From NCBI RefSeq assembly GCF_020667895.1, contig NZ_JAFMPS010000015.1, positions 1 to 47,375 on the forward strand: a stretch of DNA of 47,375 nt, in the 5' to 3' direction. The notes under the pieces were generated by a model. It had not been told where the DNA came from and ran no database searches. It saw nothing but the letters and a program-made list of their open reading frames with translations. This DNA comes from Alcanivorax sp. 1008 (GTDB lineage Bacteria; Pseudomonadota; Gammaproteobacteria; Pseudomonadales; Alcanivoracaceae). Below, piece after piece: positions 18,053 to 26,539 of this stretch. A program made the translations under genes and the position numbers. Numbering within the stretch: position 1 is the stretch's first letter; every line of letters starts with the position of its first letter.

Positions 18053-19339
18053 GTGACCACCTCTCTGCCCCCTGATATCAGTCAAAGTCTGCTGCAGCGA
18101 TTCAACTCGGTGCGGCAGCGTTCTGTGGACTACTGCGCGCCACTGCATCCTGAAGACTGTAATCTTCAGGCCATGCCGGAGACCAGTCCGGCAAAATGGC
18201 ATCTTGCTCATACCGCCTGGTTCTTCGAAACTTTTCTGCTGAAGCCGTATCTGCGCAATTACCAGCCCTTTCATGACCGTTTCGAGTACCTGTTTAACTC
18301 CTACTACAACGGCGTCGGCAGCCAGTATCCGCGCGCCCAGCGTGGACTCCTGTCGCGGCCAACGCTGGATGAAGTCCTCCACTACCGTTTGCATGTAGAC
18401 CAGTCGATGACAACGCTACTGTCACAGGTTGATCACCCTGCACGTCAGGACATTATTCGCCGCACCGAGCTCGGCGTGCACCATGAATATCAGCATCAGG
18501 AGCTATTTTTTACCGACATTAAATACAACCTTGCGTGCAACCCACTGGCACCGCAATACCGCCACCATGAGGGGTTGATGCCTTCTGTAGAGTCTGCTGA
18601 CGCCATTCGCTGGGAAACTTTCAGCGCAGGACTGATCAGCATGGGCAACGACGCTCATAACGGCTTTGTTTTTGATAATGAGACCCCTGTACACAAGCGC
18701 TTCCTTGCACCATTTGAGCTCGCCTCACGGCCAGTGTGTAACGCCGAAGTACTGGCCTTTATTCATGACGGCGGTTATCGCACTCCATCACTTTGGCTAG
18801 CTGATGGCTGGGCCAAGGTTCAGCAAGAGCAGTGGCAACACCCACTTTACTGGCAGCAACATGACGATCACTGGAAGGTGTTCACCCTGCATGGCCTAGC
18901 ACCGCTTAATCCGGCTGACACAGCCGTGCACCTCAGTGCCTATGAGGCAGATGCCATAGCCCGTTGGCTTGGGGCCCGCCTGCCTGATGAAGCAGAGTGG
19001 GAGCTGGCAGCGCAGTCATTGCCCGTGCAGGGTCATTTTCTGTCCGGCACCGGATTGCTGCAGCCGGGAAGGGCAGATGCCACGCCACTGTCACAGATGT
19101 TCGGCAGCGTCTGGGAGTGGACCGCCTCCAGTTATGCGCCATACCCGGGCTATCGAGCGGCGGCGGGCGCCCTGGGAGAGTACAACGGCAAATTTATGTG
19201 TAACCAGCTGGTATTGCGTGGCGGTTCCTGCGTCAGTGACCCCGAGCAGCTTAGACCAAGCTACCGCAACTTTTTCTACCCGCCGGATCGCTGGCAATTC
19301 AGCGGCCTGCGACTGGCCAGGGATGGAGACAGCATATGA
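18053..19339 (+). CDS. egtB: Ergothioneine biosynthesis sulfoxide synthase EgtB
   Basis: Non-haem iron enzyme that couples trimethylhistidine (hercynine) to a thiol donor with oxygen. The 428-residue product has an N-terminal DinB-like helical domain with HTAWFFETFLL, the HxxxH iron ligands in HHEYQHQELF, and a C-terminal FGE-sulfatase fold ending in RGGSC and SGLRLAR. It starts at GTG 18053 after an AAGGA site. Its stop overlaps the egtD start as ATGA, so the two are a tight operon. No egtA, egtC or egtE is nearby. The donor thiol (cysteine or gamma-glutamylcysteine) cannot be read from sequence. Confidence 0.95.
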   Translation: MTTSLPPDISQSLLQRFNSVRQRSVDYCAPLHPEDCNLQAMPETSPAKWHLAHTAWFFETFLLKPYLRNYQPFHDRFEYLFNSYYNGVGSQYPRAQRGLLSRPTLDEVLHYRLHVDQSMTTLLSQVDHPARQDIIRRTELGVHHEYQHQELFFTDIKYNLACNPLAPQYRHHEGLMPSVESADAIRWETFSAGLISMGNDAHNGFVFDNETPVHKRFLAPFELASRPVCNAEVLAFIHDGGYRTPSLWLADGWAKVQQEQWQHPLYWQQHDDHWKVFTLHGLAPLNPADTAVHLSAYEADAIARWLGARLPDEAEWELAAQSLPVQGHFLSGTGLLQPGRADATPLSQMFGSVWEWTASSYAPYPGYRAAAGALGEYNGKFMCNQLVLRGGSCVSDPEQLRPSYRNFFYPPDRWQFSGLRLARDGDSI

Positions 19340-20316
19340 GCCATAGCCAACACAAGCAGGCCACTTTTCAATATCAGGATCTTGGCCCAGCAAGTAGCAA
19401 TAGTCGGGCAGAAATTCTTGCTGGCCTGCGCGAAGAGCGAAAGCGGATTAGCCCAAAGTATTTTTATGACGATACCGGCTCAACACTATTTGAAGAGATT
19501 ACGCGTCAGCCCGAGTATTACCCGACCCGCACAGAACGACACATTCTCACTGAGCATGCAATGGACATGGCCGCAGCCATTGGTACCGGCACGGTACTAA
19601 TGGAACCAGGCGCAGGCAGCTGCGAAAAAGTACGGCTGCTACTGGATGCACTCAAGCCCACCGCCTATGTGCCAATGGATATCGCCGGCGATTTTCTACA
19701 ACGCTCTGCCGCCGGACTACAACGCCAGTTTCCATGGCTGCACATCGCCGCGCTACGCGCCGACTTTGCAGCCATGCCATCGCTGCCCCAGGGGCTGCCC
19801 GCTGGACCAAGAACGCTTTTTTACCCGGGCTCTACACTGGGTAATTTCTCTCCCCTGCAAGCCACCAGCTTCCTGCGCCATGCTAAACGGCTTGTCGGTG
19901 ACGGGGGCACCCTGCTGATCGGCGTTGATCTGCACAAAGACAGCGCCACCCTGAATCGCGCTTACAATGACAGCGCCGGTGTGACAGCGCGCTTTAACCG
20001 CAACACACTCCACCATCTGAACCGAATTCTGCCGGCCGACTTTGAACCGTTGCAGTTTAGTCATGTCGCCTTCTACAACAGCGATTGCCATCGCATCGAA
20101 ATGTATCTGGAAAGCCAGACTGAGCAAACTGTGACTGCGGCCGGAGAGGCGATTTATTTTTCCACCGGGGAGCGTATCCATACGGAAATTTCCTGCAAGT
20201 ATTCGCAGGAGAGCTTCACTGCACTGGCTGCTGCAGCAGATCTCAAAGTACGAAATTGCTGGCGAGATGCCGAGGACTTGTTTGCCGTTTTTCTACTAAC
20301 CTCAGGCGAAACCTAA
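19336..20316 (+). CDS. egtD: L-histidine N(alpha)-methyltransferase EgtD
   Basis: SAM-dependent enzyme that trimethylates histidine to hercynine, the first step to ergothioneine. The 326-residue product has the EgtD hallmark KYFYDDTGSTLFEEIT, PEYYPTRTE and the SAM motif EPGAGSCEK. It overlaps egtB by 4 bases. Its 3' end overlaps by 4 bases a small Cys-rich gene on the other strand. Together EgtB and EgtD suggest ergothioneine-based protection from oxidants, in line with the msrAB genes 10 kb away. Confidence 0.96.
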   Translation: MSHSQHKQATFQYQDLGPASSNSRAEILAGLREERKRISPKYFYDDTGSTLFEEITRQPEYYPTRTERHILTEHAMDMAAAIGTGTVLMEPGAGSCEKVRLLLDALKPTAYVPMDIAGDFLQRSAAGLQRQFPWLHIAALRADFAAMPSLPQGLPAGPRTLFYPGSTLGNFSPLQATSFLRHAKRLVGDGGTLLIGVDLHKDSATLNRAYNDSAGVTARFNRNTLHHLNRILPADFEPLQFSHVAFYNSDCHRIEMYLESQTEQTVTAAGEAIYFSTGERIHTEISCKYSQESFTALAAAADLKVRNCWRDAEDLFAVFLLTSGET

Positions 20317-20573
20317 ACCAGAACCAGAGGAATCATCTTTGGCATGCTGGCCGGGATTTTGCGCGCGCCCTTGTGCCACTGCTCAAGAAGCCAGTCTGCA
20401 TGCACCATCATGGTTGGACGGAGCCAAAGAGGAATCTCTTCCACTGGCCAACTGCCAGCAAGCCGGAACCTGGCGCAGCCAGTGCAATCCTGAAGGCAAA
20501 AACGACGCTGATAGACTGGTCCGGTACCCTGCTCCTTAGGGCTTTGGCACCGCTCCATGTAGGGACAACGCAT
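20313..20573 (-). CDS. Small Cys-rich hypothetical protein
   Basis: An 86-residue protein that I do not recognise. It begins MRCPYMERC and continues with FCLQDCTGCARFRL, giving cysteines spaced CX5C and CX3CX2C in the first 35 residues, which may bind metal or an Fe-S cluster. The rest is Trp- and Pro-rich with no membrane span. The ribosome site is weak. It is convergent with egtD, overlapping by 4 bases, and downstream of the BASS transporter on the same strand. The clustered Cys pattern favours a real gene, but a chance frame cannot be excluded. Confidence 0.55.
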   Translation of the reverse strand: MRCPYMERCQSPKEQGTGPVYQRRFCLQDCTGCARFRLAGSWPVEEIPLWLRPTMMVHADWLLEQWHKGARKIPASMPKMIPLVLV

Positions 20574-20674
20574 CAGCTGGTCTCGACGACAATGGGTTAA
20601 TCAGAGTACGACCAATCCGTTTACTCAGACAATGCTGTCAAAGTAATCTCATCCGATATGGAGATATCGAGGGG

Positions 20675-20690
20675 GCAGATATCTATCTGC
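20675..20690. other. Perfect inverted repeat after the transporter gene
   Basis: GCAGATA and TATCTGC are separated by two bases, three bases beyond the stop of the BASS gene. No T run follows, so it is not a clear terminator. It may be an RNA 3' stabiliser or an operator for the small Cys-rich gene. Confidence 0.3.
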
Positions 20691-20692
20691 AC

Positions 20693-21574
20693 TCAGCTGT
20701 CGGCGATGGCGGGGCGTACCAAGCCCATTTTCCGGCTAAACATAACCAGCAGCCCGCCGAGAAAAAACATCACCACACCATATACCGCACTGGGCACCGA
20801 CATCTCATTTGAATGCAACAGTGTCAGGGTAATCATAAGACCAAGCGTAGCGTTCTTCAGACCAAGCTCCACGGCGATGGTAAATGACTGCTTCAGATCC
20901 AGGCCAATTAGGCGACCACCACCAAGGCCAATAGCAATCCCGATAATGTTAAGAGCCACCGCAATATAAGTCCCGTCACGCGCCAGCGTCACGACGCGGT
21001 CGCCGAGTGACAACAGAATCGCCACGATCACCAGCACCAGAACGGTCATCCCAAACGCACCGACAAAGCGCTCTGCTCTGGCGGCAAAAACCGGAGCCCA
21101 TTTGCGCAATGTCATGCCGATAATCAATGGAACGATCACGATCACGATTAGTGAGACGATCGTTCGCCCAACCGGTAACTGGATGGCAACGCTGGCATCC
21201 TGGAACAGATCCAGGGCCAAGCCGGCAAACAACGGCAAGGTGACGATTGCGGCAAGACTGGCAAGCACAGTAAGCACCACCGACAGGGCCACATCTCCAC
21301 CTCCAAGATAGGTAAAGATATTTGAGGTGGTCCCCCCCGGACAGGCGGCAATAATGACCAGGCCCACGGCCAGCAGCGGGTCAAGCTGCATCACCCAAGC
21401 CAACCCGAACGCTGCCAGCGGCACGATAAGCACCTGCGCCAACAAACCGAAAAAAGTTGCCTTAGGGGCAATCAGAACTTCACGAAAATCTTTCGGCGTC
21501 AGTGTCAGACCCATGCCGATCATGATCAGAAACAGCGCTGCCGGTAGACCTATATCAACTAAACCACCCTGCAT
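20693..21574 (-). CDS. Bile acid:sodium symporter (BASS) family transporter
   Basis: A 293-residue inner-membrane protein with about nine or ten hydrophobic helices. Sodium-site motifs are CPGGTTSN in helix 4 and ELGLKNATL in helix 9, both family hallmarks. The family moves organic anions such as pyruvate, pantoate or bile acids with sodium. The substrate here is unknown. It lies 46 bases downstream of an amidase on the same strand, so it may import or export the amidase's substrate or product. Confidence 0.9.
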   Translation of the reverse strand: MQGGLVDIGLPAALFLIMIGMGLTLTPKDFREVLIAPKATFFGLLAQVLIVPLAAFGLAWVMQLDPLLAVGLVIIAACPGGTTSNIFTYLGGGDVALSVVLTVLASLAAIVTLPLFAGLALDLFQDASVAIQLPVGRTIVSLIVIVIVPLIIGMTLRKWAPVFAARAERFVGAFGMTVLVLVIVAILLSLGDRVVTLARDGTYIAVALNIIGIAIGLGGGRLIGLDLKQSFTIAVELGLKNATLGLMITLTLLHSNEMSVPSAVYGVVMFFLGGLLVMFSRKMGLVRPAIADS

Positions 21575-21620
21575 GCCTGCACCCCGATACTTTTATTATC
21601 ACTTTATGCCAGACGCCATC

Positions 21621-23036
21621 TTACACTGACACGATGCGCTGCCATGGCTTGGCCTGCTCTATTTCAAACGCCAATTCCAGCAATGTACGCTCTGCGCCAT
21701 GGGCTGACGAGAACTGTACAGCAATCGGCAGACCTTTCTCAGACTGCCCCATTGGCAAAGAAATTGCCGGGCTGCCACTGGCATTGTTCATTGGCGTAAA
21801 ACTTACGTAGCCCATCAGCCTCTCGAATAGCTCATCAAACGGCACTTCTGGGCTGATATAACCAATCTCCGGGGTAACATGAGCGAGTACGGGTGACAAA
21901 ACCACATCATAATTCTGCATGGCCTTTTCATACTGCTGCCACGTCCGCTGCAACCGCACCAACACTAACGGCAGTCGCCAACCGCGCTTACGGAAACGCT
22001 CCGCCAGACCTTTGCTGAGACCATCAAGCTGCTCGGCATCAAAGCCCTTGCCAAAACTGTGCTGGCCAAAGCGACTAGCCATAAAAGCAAGAAAACCCCA
22101 GTAGTCGGAGAAATCATCGACGAATGAAGGCTTCACCGGCAACGGCATGATTTCAACGCGGTGGCCCAGACTCTCGAGCAAAGCCACGGTTTGCTCCACC
22201 GTTACTCGGGTTTCCGGGCAGGTCTGTGCAGTAAGTGAATCCATGACCAGACCCACTTTCAGGCGCTTCTTGCCCGCTCCTTCCACCAGACCCACTTGCG
22301 GTAGCTTGCGGTTCTGCCAGTACTGTTCAGCACCGGCAAAGAAATGGGCGGTATCCCGCACCGAGCGGGTCACCACACCGTCGCAGACCACGTTGACCGG
22401 CAAGGTCTTTGACATCTCATTGGTCACAAAACGGCCCCGGGTGGACTTAAGCCCGATCAGGCCGCAGCAGGCTGCCGGTATGCGAATAGATCCACCGCCA
22501 TCATTGGCATGGGCAATCGGCACAGCTCCAGCCGCCACTAACGCCGCGGAGCCACCAGAGCTTCCGCCACAGGAGTGATCCGTGTGCCATGGATTACGGG
22601 TCGGCGCGTTGCCTTCATATTCGGTGGTGCCGTTAAAACCGAACTCGGGCAGAGTAGTTTTGCCAAGCAACGTGAAACCTTGAGCCAGATACTGCTTGGC
22701 AAAGGCGCCATGCTTCAGCGCAGGGATCGCAGGGACTGCTCGGGAACCATGCCGAGTCGGCATACCCGCGATGTCGGTATTGTCCTTAATAAAAGTAGGT
22801 ACGCCGGCAAATACGCCCGAACCACGCTCCACCGAGGCTGCGTGCTGTCTTGCCTGATCATAATCGGCAATCTGCACCGCATTCAGAGCACCGTTGACCT
22901 TTTCAACCCGGGCGATGGCCGCTTCCGCCAGCTCCAGAGGGCTGACTTCGCCACGACGGACCATATCCGCCAATGCCACTGCATCAAAGTCCGCCAGCAG
23001 ATCATCGCTGAAAGCATGGATTCGGTTGTCACTCAT
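21621..23036 (-). CDS. Amidase-signature family hydrolase
   Basis: A 471-residue amidase with the Ser-cisSer-Lys triad: Lys in the FIKDN stretch near residue 85, GGSSGGS about residue 160, and the nucleophile region NDGGGSIRIPA about residue 180. The extended C-terminal domain and the NDGGGSIRIPA wording resemble the 6-aminohexanoate cyclic-dimer hydrolase type. Many amidases share this, so no substrate is assigned. It lies between the YehL-like ATPase (86 bases upstream) and the BASS transporter. No GatB/C neighbours, so GatA is unlikely. Confidence 0.9.
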   Translation of the reverse strand: MSDNRIHAFSDDLLADFDAVALADMVRRGEVSPLELAEAAIARVEKVNGALNAVQIADYDQARQHAASVERGSGVFAGVPTFIKDNTDIAGMPTRHGSRAVPAIPALKHGAFAKQYLAQGFTLLGKTTLPEFGFNGTTEYEGNAPTRNPWHTDHSCGGSSGGSAALVAAGAVPIAHANDGGGSIRIPAACCGLIGLKSTRGRFVTNEMSKTLPVNVVCDGVVTRSVRDTAHFFAGAEQYWQNRKLPQVGLVEGAGKKRLKVGLVMDSLTAQTCPETRVTVEQTVALLESLGHRVEIMPLPVKPSFVDDFSDYWGFLAFMASRFGQHSFGKGFDAEQLDGLSKGLAERFRKRGWRLPLVLVRLQRTWQQYEKAMQNYDVVLSPVLAHVTPEIGYISPEVPFDELFERLMGYVSFTPMNNASGSPAISLPMGQSEKGLPIAVQFSSAHGAERTLLELAFEIEQAKPWQRIVSV

Positions 23037-23121
23037 GACTGGCCTCGCAGTTTGTACGATAGTGCAAGGATGGAACCACAGCAGCGCCGCACAAGAAAGC
23101 CCACGGCACTATTTTGGCCCA

Positions 23122-24213
23122 TCACAACAGTTCACGCTGCTGATAGATTGCCTGCCACGCTTTACCCGGCTTCTGGCTGATTTCATTTTCAAAGTAGTAT
23201 TTCAGCCGGCGGCGATCGTCCGGTTTATCCTTTAACGCCGCACCAATGATGAAGTGGACCAGGTCCTCCACTCGCATCACTCCTTCATGGTAGTAAAACG
23301 CGTAAACACTGAGGGCGTGGGCAACGTTGATTGCCTCCGCCGTGGACAGTGCTGCGCCTGCCAGCCGGTGGGTGCTGCGGCCATCCAGCGACTGGCCGCT
23401 ACGCAGCTCATGGAACATGGTTACCAGCACTTCAATCACCGTCGGCTCCGGGATCAGATGTATGCCGGAGTTTTCATTCAGCATGGCCAGCTCCTGCAGA
23501 ACCACGTCGATTTCATCCTGCAGGCGGCGGATCGGCCGAATGGTTTCAAAGTTGAGCCGGCGACGTAATGCCACGCTCATCTTATTCACACCCTCATCAA
23601 CGCTATTGCTGGTGCCGACAATATTGAATCCGGGCGCCGCGTACAAAGTTCCGTCTTCATCTCCGAGCTCGGGAATGCTGATTATTCGCTCTGACAAAAC
23701 TGACAAAATCGCATCCTGAAGGCTTTGCGGGCAACGGCTTAGCTCCTCGAAACGAACCAGCTTGCCATCTCGCATACCACGATAAAGAGGCCCGGGAATC
23801 AATGCCTGACGGTGAGGGCCAGAGCGAGCTAAGGCGGCACGATCCCAGTCATATAGAAGCTGACTTACCGAGCTGACAGCACTGCCCTGAATCAGCAGTG
23901 TGGAATCCCCAGACACCGCTGCAGCGAGCAGTTCGGAAACCCAGGACTTGGCTGTACCTGGCTCGCCAACCAGAAAGCAGCCCCGGTTGGTACAAAGCGA
24001 AATAACGATGCGTCGCACTACCCCTTCTTCCGCGACAAACTTTCTGCCGACACCAAGAGCGGCATCTCCACTGATAAACTTCTCCACCGCAATGGGAGAC
24101 ATCTGCCAACCGGGTGGCACAGGTGAATCATCGTGTTGACGAAGTTTTTCAAGCTCTGCTGCGAAACGTACTTCAGCTGGCAGTCTCTGCACTCGTTCCG
24201 ATTTTTTCATCAT
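23122..24213 (-). CDS. MoxR-type AAA+ ATPase of the YehL group
   Basis: A 363-residue AAA+ protein with the N-terminal signature QRLPAE and PPGWQMSP seen in YehL-type ATPases. Walker A GEPGTAKS is at 83-90, Walker B VRFEE at 153-157, and sensor TSNS near 201. MoxR ATPases usually act as chaperones with VWA-domain partners. YehL-type genes normally sit with yehM/SWIM/VWA genes, none of which is here. Instead its ATG overlaps the stop of a GspE-like ATPase by 4 bases (ATGA), implying coupled translation. An amidase follows. Function unknown. Confidence 0.85.
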   Translation of the reverse strand: MMKKSERVQRLPAEVRFAAELEKLRQHDDSPVPPGWQMSPIAVEKFISGDAALGVGRKFVAEEGVVRRIVISLCTNRGCFLVGEPGTAKSWVSELLAAAVSGDSTLLIQGSAVSSVSQLLYDWDRAALARSGPHRQALIPGPLYRGMRDGKLVRFEELSRCPQSLQDAILSVLSERIISIPELGDEDGTLYAAPGFNIVGTSNSVDEGVNKMSVALRRRLNFETIRPIRRLQDEIDVVLQELAMLNENSGIHLIPEPTVIEVLVTMFHELRSGQSLDGRSTHRLAGAALSTAEAINVAHALSVYAFYYHEGVMRVEDLVHFIIGAALKDKPDDRRRLKYYFENEISQKPGKAWQAIYQQRELL

Positions 24214-25166
24214 TCTTCTCTCACTCCGCCACGCGCTTCTGGCGCCATCCTTTCCGCCGGCAATATGCGGGGCAATTCAGACATCGGAATCACACCTTGA
24301 ACAACCAGATCCACTGCACTGTCTCGCATAGTTACCAGGCCTGCATCCAGGGCGCGCCAGCGCAGCTCGCCAAGAGGAGGCTGGCGGCTGATGATGTCGC
24401 GAAAATCCGCATTAACCTGCATGTACTCAACCACTGAAACCCGACCACGGGTGCCACGTTGACCGCATTGGTCGCATCCCTTTCCAACAAAGCAACGGAA
24501 ATTATCCGGCACCTCATCAGGAAATAGCTCATGCAGGACTTTCGCATCAGGTTCCGCCGGCTCACGGCAGTGAGTACAGATACGTTTTGCCAAACGCTGG
24601 GCAATAACGGCGAGAAGCTCACTGGCAATAGAGTTGCGATGCAGGCCAAGATCGTACAATCGCTGAATCGCATCAACAGCATCGTTGCAATGCAGCGTAG
24701 ACAACACCAGGTGACCCGTTTGAGAAGCGCGCACCGCTTCAAGGGCTGTCTCGGAGTCCCGAATCTCACCTACCAGAATCACATCAGGATCCTGCCGAAC
24801 AAAAGATCGCATGGCATCAGCAAAACCGAAGCCAATCTTGGTTCTCACTCTGGTCTGCTGGATATTATCGATGGCATATTCGATCGGGTCCTCTACCGTA
24901 ATCACCTTGCGACGACCATCATCAGCCAGCTCCTGCAGCCCTGCCGACAGGGTGGTGGACTTACCCGATCCGGTGGGCCCAACAATCAATACCAGACCAG
25001 CTGGATTATCCAGTAGCCGACGGTACTGAGAGGCGATTCGCGGGGACAGGCCAAGCTCATCAAGCCCCATGGCGCGACCACTTTGTGGCAGCAGACGAAT
25101 AACCACATGCTCACCATGCAGTGAAGGCTGTGTCTGGATACGCAGGTCATAAGTGATCTGACCCAC
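24210..25166 (-). CDS. C-terminal fragment: GspE/PilB-type ATPase core
   Basis: From the first possible restart (GTG at 25166, seven codons after the TAG) the frame gives 318 residues with Walker A (63-70), Asp box, Walker B, His box and four Cys (197, 200, 231, 234). No good ribosome site precedes the GTG, as the bases before it encode conserved residues. Expression as a separate protein is therefore doubtful. Motif preservation suggests the interruption is recent or not real. Confidence 0.5.
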   Translation of the reverse strand: MGQITYDLRIQTQPSLHGEHVVIRLLPQSGRAMGLDELGLSPRIASQYRRLLDNPAGLVLIVGPTGSGKSTTLSAGLQELADDGRRKVITVEDPIEYAIDNIQQTRVRTKIGFGFADAMRSFVRQDPDVILVGEIRDSETALEAVRASQTGHLVLSTLHCNDAVDAIQRLYDLGLHRNSIASELLAVIAQRLAKRICTHCREPAEPDAKVLHELFPDEVPDNFRCFVGKGCDQCGQRGTRGRVSVVEYMQVNADFRDIISRQPPLGELRWRALDAGLVTMRDSAVDLVVQGVIPMSELPRILPAERMAPEARGGVREE

Positions 25167-25187
25167 CTTGAGTCGTGAGCGACCTCC

Positions 25188-25190
25188 CTA
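25188..25190 (-). other. In-frame amber codon within the ATPase gene
   Basis: The codon reads TAG between CCT and GGA, where family members have CAG (Gln). The flanking frame is continuous on both sides, so this is a nonsense change and not a frameshift. Confidence 0.85.
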
Positions 25191-26471
25191 AGGCAGACGG
25201 CGCTCGGCAATATTCAGCTCGGCCCGGGTCTTGATTACATTGATAACGCCTGCCATTTCCGCTGGAGTGAGCTGATAGTGATTAAGGTCCGAGAGCTCAC
25301 CATCAACCCGCAAACGGACACGCACACGCTGGTGATAGCGCTCTATATGAATGTCACTGGCTTTCTCACTCACAGCATCAAGCAAAATTGCCTCATACAC
25401 AGCAACCAGATAGGGACTGATATGATTATCCAGTTCCTCCGCAAAGTCCTCGTGTGCAGCGCTCTGTGCGGATGGTGCTGCCTGCGCGATGGCACGGGCA
25501 CCTTTGTCGCTAATATTGATCGCAGACCAGAGTCGACGATAATCCGTCGGCGTGACCAAAATCCGCTGCACCGCCCTGCCCGGCATCATCGCCTCAAGTG
25601 ACACGGTTTGTATTTCCGGATTATCAGAGGCCACCTGAAGACAGTCGCCCTTTTGAGCAATTGGAATCATTCGATAATGATCAAGAAAAGTTCTGGAAAA
25701 CTGACGGACAAGAGACCGATCAATCTGAGGAAATAGTTTGTCCGCCTCTTCGAAAGTAATTCCCAGCCGTTTGGCCACCGCCCGATAAACAGATATATCC
25801 TCTGCGCCAAGGTGCCGCTGCACGACTGTCATCAGTGGCAAGCTGAGCCGATCGGCTTCCTCCTTGGCAGTGGCCATCAGATGCTCATCCACCAGCCCCA
25901 TATCCATCAGTGCTGCACCGATATCACTGGAAAAGTCCACAGGCCCCAGATCCTGACGACGCACATTACCCTGAGCGTCACGCTCGCATAACTCCAGAGA
26001 AGTCCAATGCCCGTCTCCGCGACCAAGCATCACCAATGAACCCTCCGTAACCAGCTGCTCAAGCAGTGTGTCTATTTTGGTCAGCTCACATAGCGCGATC
26101 ACCCGGTCAAATGGGGCAAGGTCCGCAGCCCCCGACTCCCCCTCAGAGACGCGGACAGTGAGGTTGGCCGGCTTGAAGGCGGCCAGGTTTTTCCCGGCAA
26201 TATCGGCAATCACCTGGTTGTGCTCAACAACCACCAGCTCAGCCACCAGCCTTGATAGAATCATGGCAAAGTACCCCGACCCAGCACCGATAAGCAGAAC
26301 CTTGTCAGAAGCGCGTAAAGGAGGAATACGGGAGAGGATTGATCTCACCGCCGCCTGCGACGGGATGCTATGGCCAGACATCAGCTCGCTGATATCTGAC
26401 GAAGACACAAAGGCACTGCGAGGAACAGCATGAACCATCTGGATAGTGCGAAGATCAGTGTTGGCCGGCAT
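25188..26471 (-). CDS. N-terminal fragment: PCMT-like plus MshEN domains
   Basis: The 427-residue product if the TAG is a true stop. It would hold the methyltransferase-like domain, the MshEN-type domain and the start of the ATPase N-terminal lobe (DIHIERYHQRVRVRLRVDG), but no Walker A. Residues VPRSAFV and SGHSIPSQ align with the PCMT substrate-binding region, and the SAM loop is GAGSGY. It could act alone as a SAM-binding protein, but it ends in the middle of the ATPase fold, which argues against a designed end. Confidence 0.6.
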   Translation of the reverse strand: MPANTDLRTIQMVHAVPRSAFVSSSDISELMSGHSIPSQAAVRSILSRIPPLRASDKVLLIGAGSGYFAMILSRLVAELVVVEHNQVIADIAGKNLAAFKPANLTVRVSEGESGAADLAPFDRVIALCELTKIDTLLEQLVTEGSLVMLGRGDGHWTSLELCERDAQGNVRRQDLGPVDFSSDIGAALMDMGLVDEHLMATAKEEADRLSLPLMTVVQRHLGAEDISVYRAVAKRLGITFEEADKLFPQIDRSLVRQFSRTFLDHYRMIPIAQKGDCLQVASDNPEIQTVSLEAMMPGRAVQRILVTPTDYRRLWSAINISDKGARAIAQAAPSAQSAAHEDFAEELDNHISPYLVAVYEAILLDAVSEKASDIHIERYHQRVRVRLRVDGELSDLNHYQLTPAEMAGVINVIKTRAELNIAERRLP

Positions 26472-26539
26472 AAGGCTCCCAACAGTATTGGCTTGATTGT
26501 GATATCAATAGGTTATCGTTTTATTCGAGTGAGGTAATG

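Larger units (their letters stand above)
24210..26471 (-). pseudogene. PCMT-like/MshEN/GspE-type ATPase fusion interrupted by an in-frame TAG
   Basis: One reading frame of 753 codons, broken only by a TAG at codon 428. Domains in order: a PCMT-like methyltransferase fold (about 12-160, with LIGAGSGYF at 60-68), a GspE_N/MshEN-type domain (about 205-318), and a type II secretion/type IV pilus assembly ATPase (about 349-740). The ATPase has Walker A GPTGSGKS (498-505), Walker B DVILVGEIRD, the His box GHLVLSTLHC and paired CxxC zinc motifs. All ATPase motifs lie after the stop. The frame is the same on both sides, and relatives read Gln at this point (RLPQGGR), so one C-to-T change explains it. 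GGGAG precedes the ATG. No pilin, GspF or GspD gene is near. It may be a pseudogene, a sequencing error or a read-through gene. Confidence 0.8.

Noticed and set aside
25160-25195. Frameshift in the fusion ATPase
   Set aside because: The two parts are in the same frame, 435 codons apart between their start positions, so a single stop codon explains the break.
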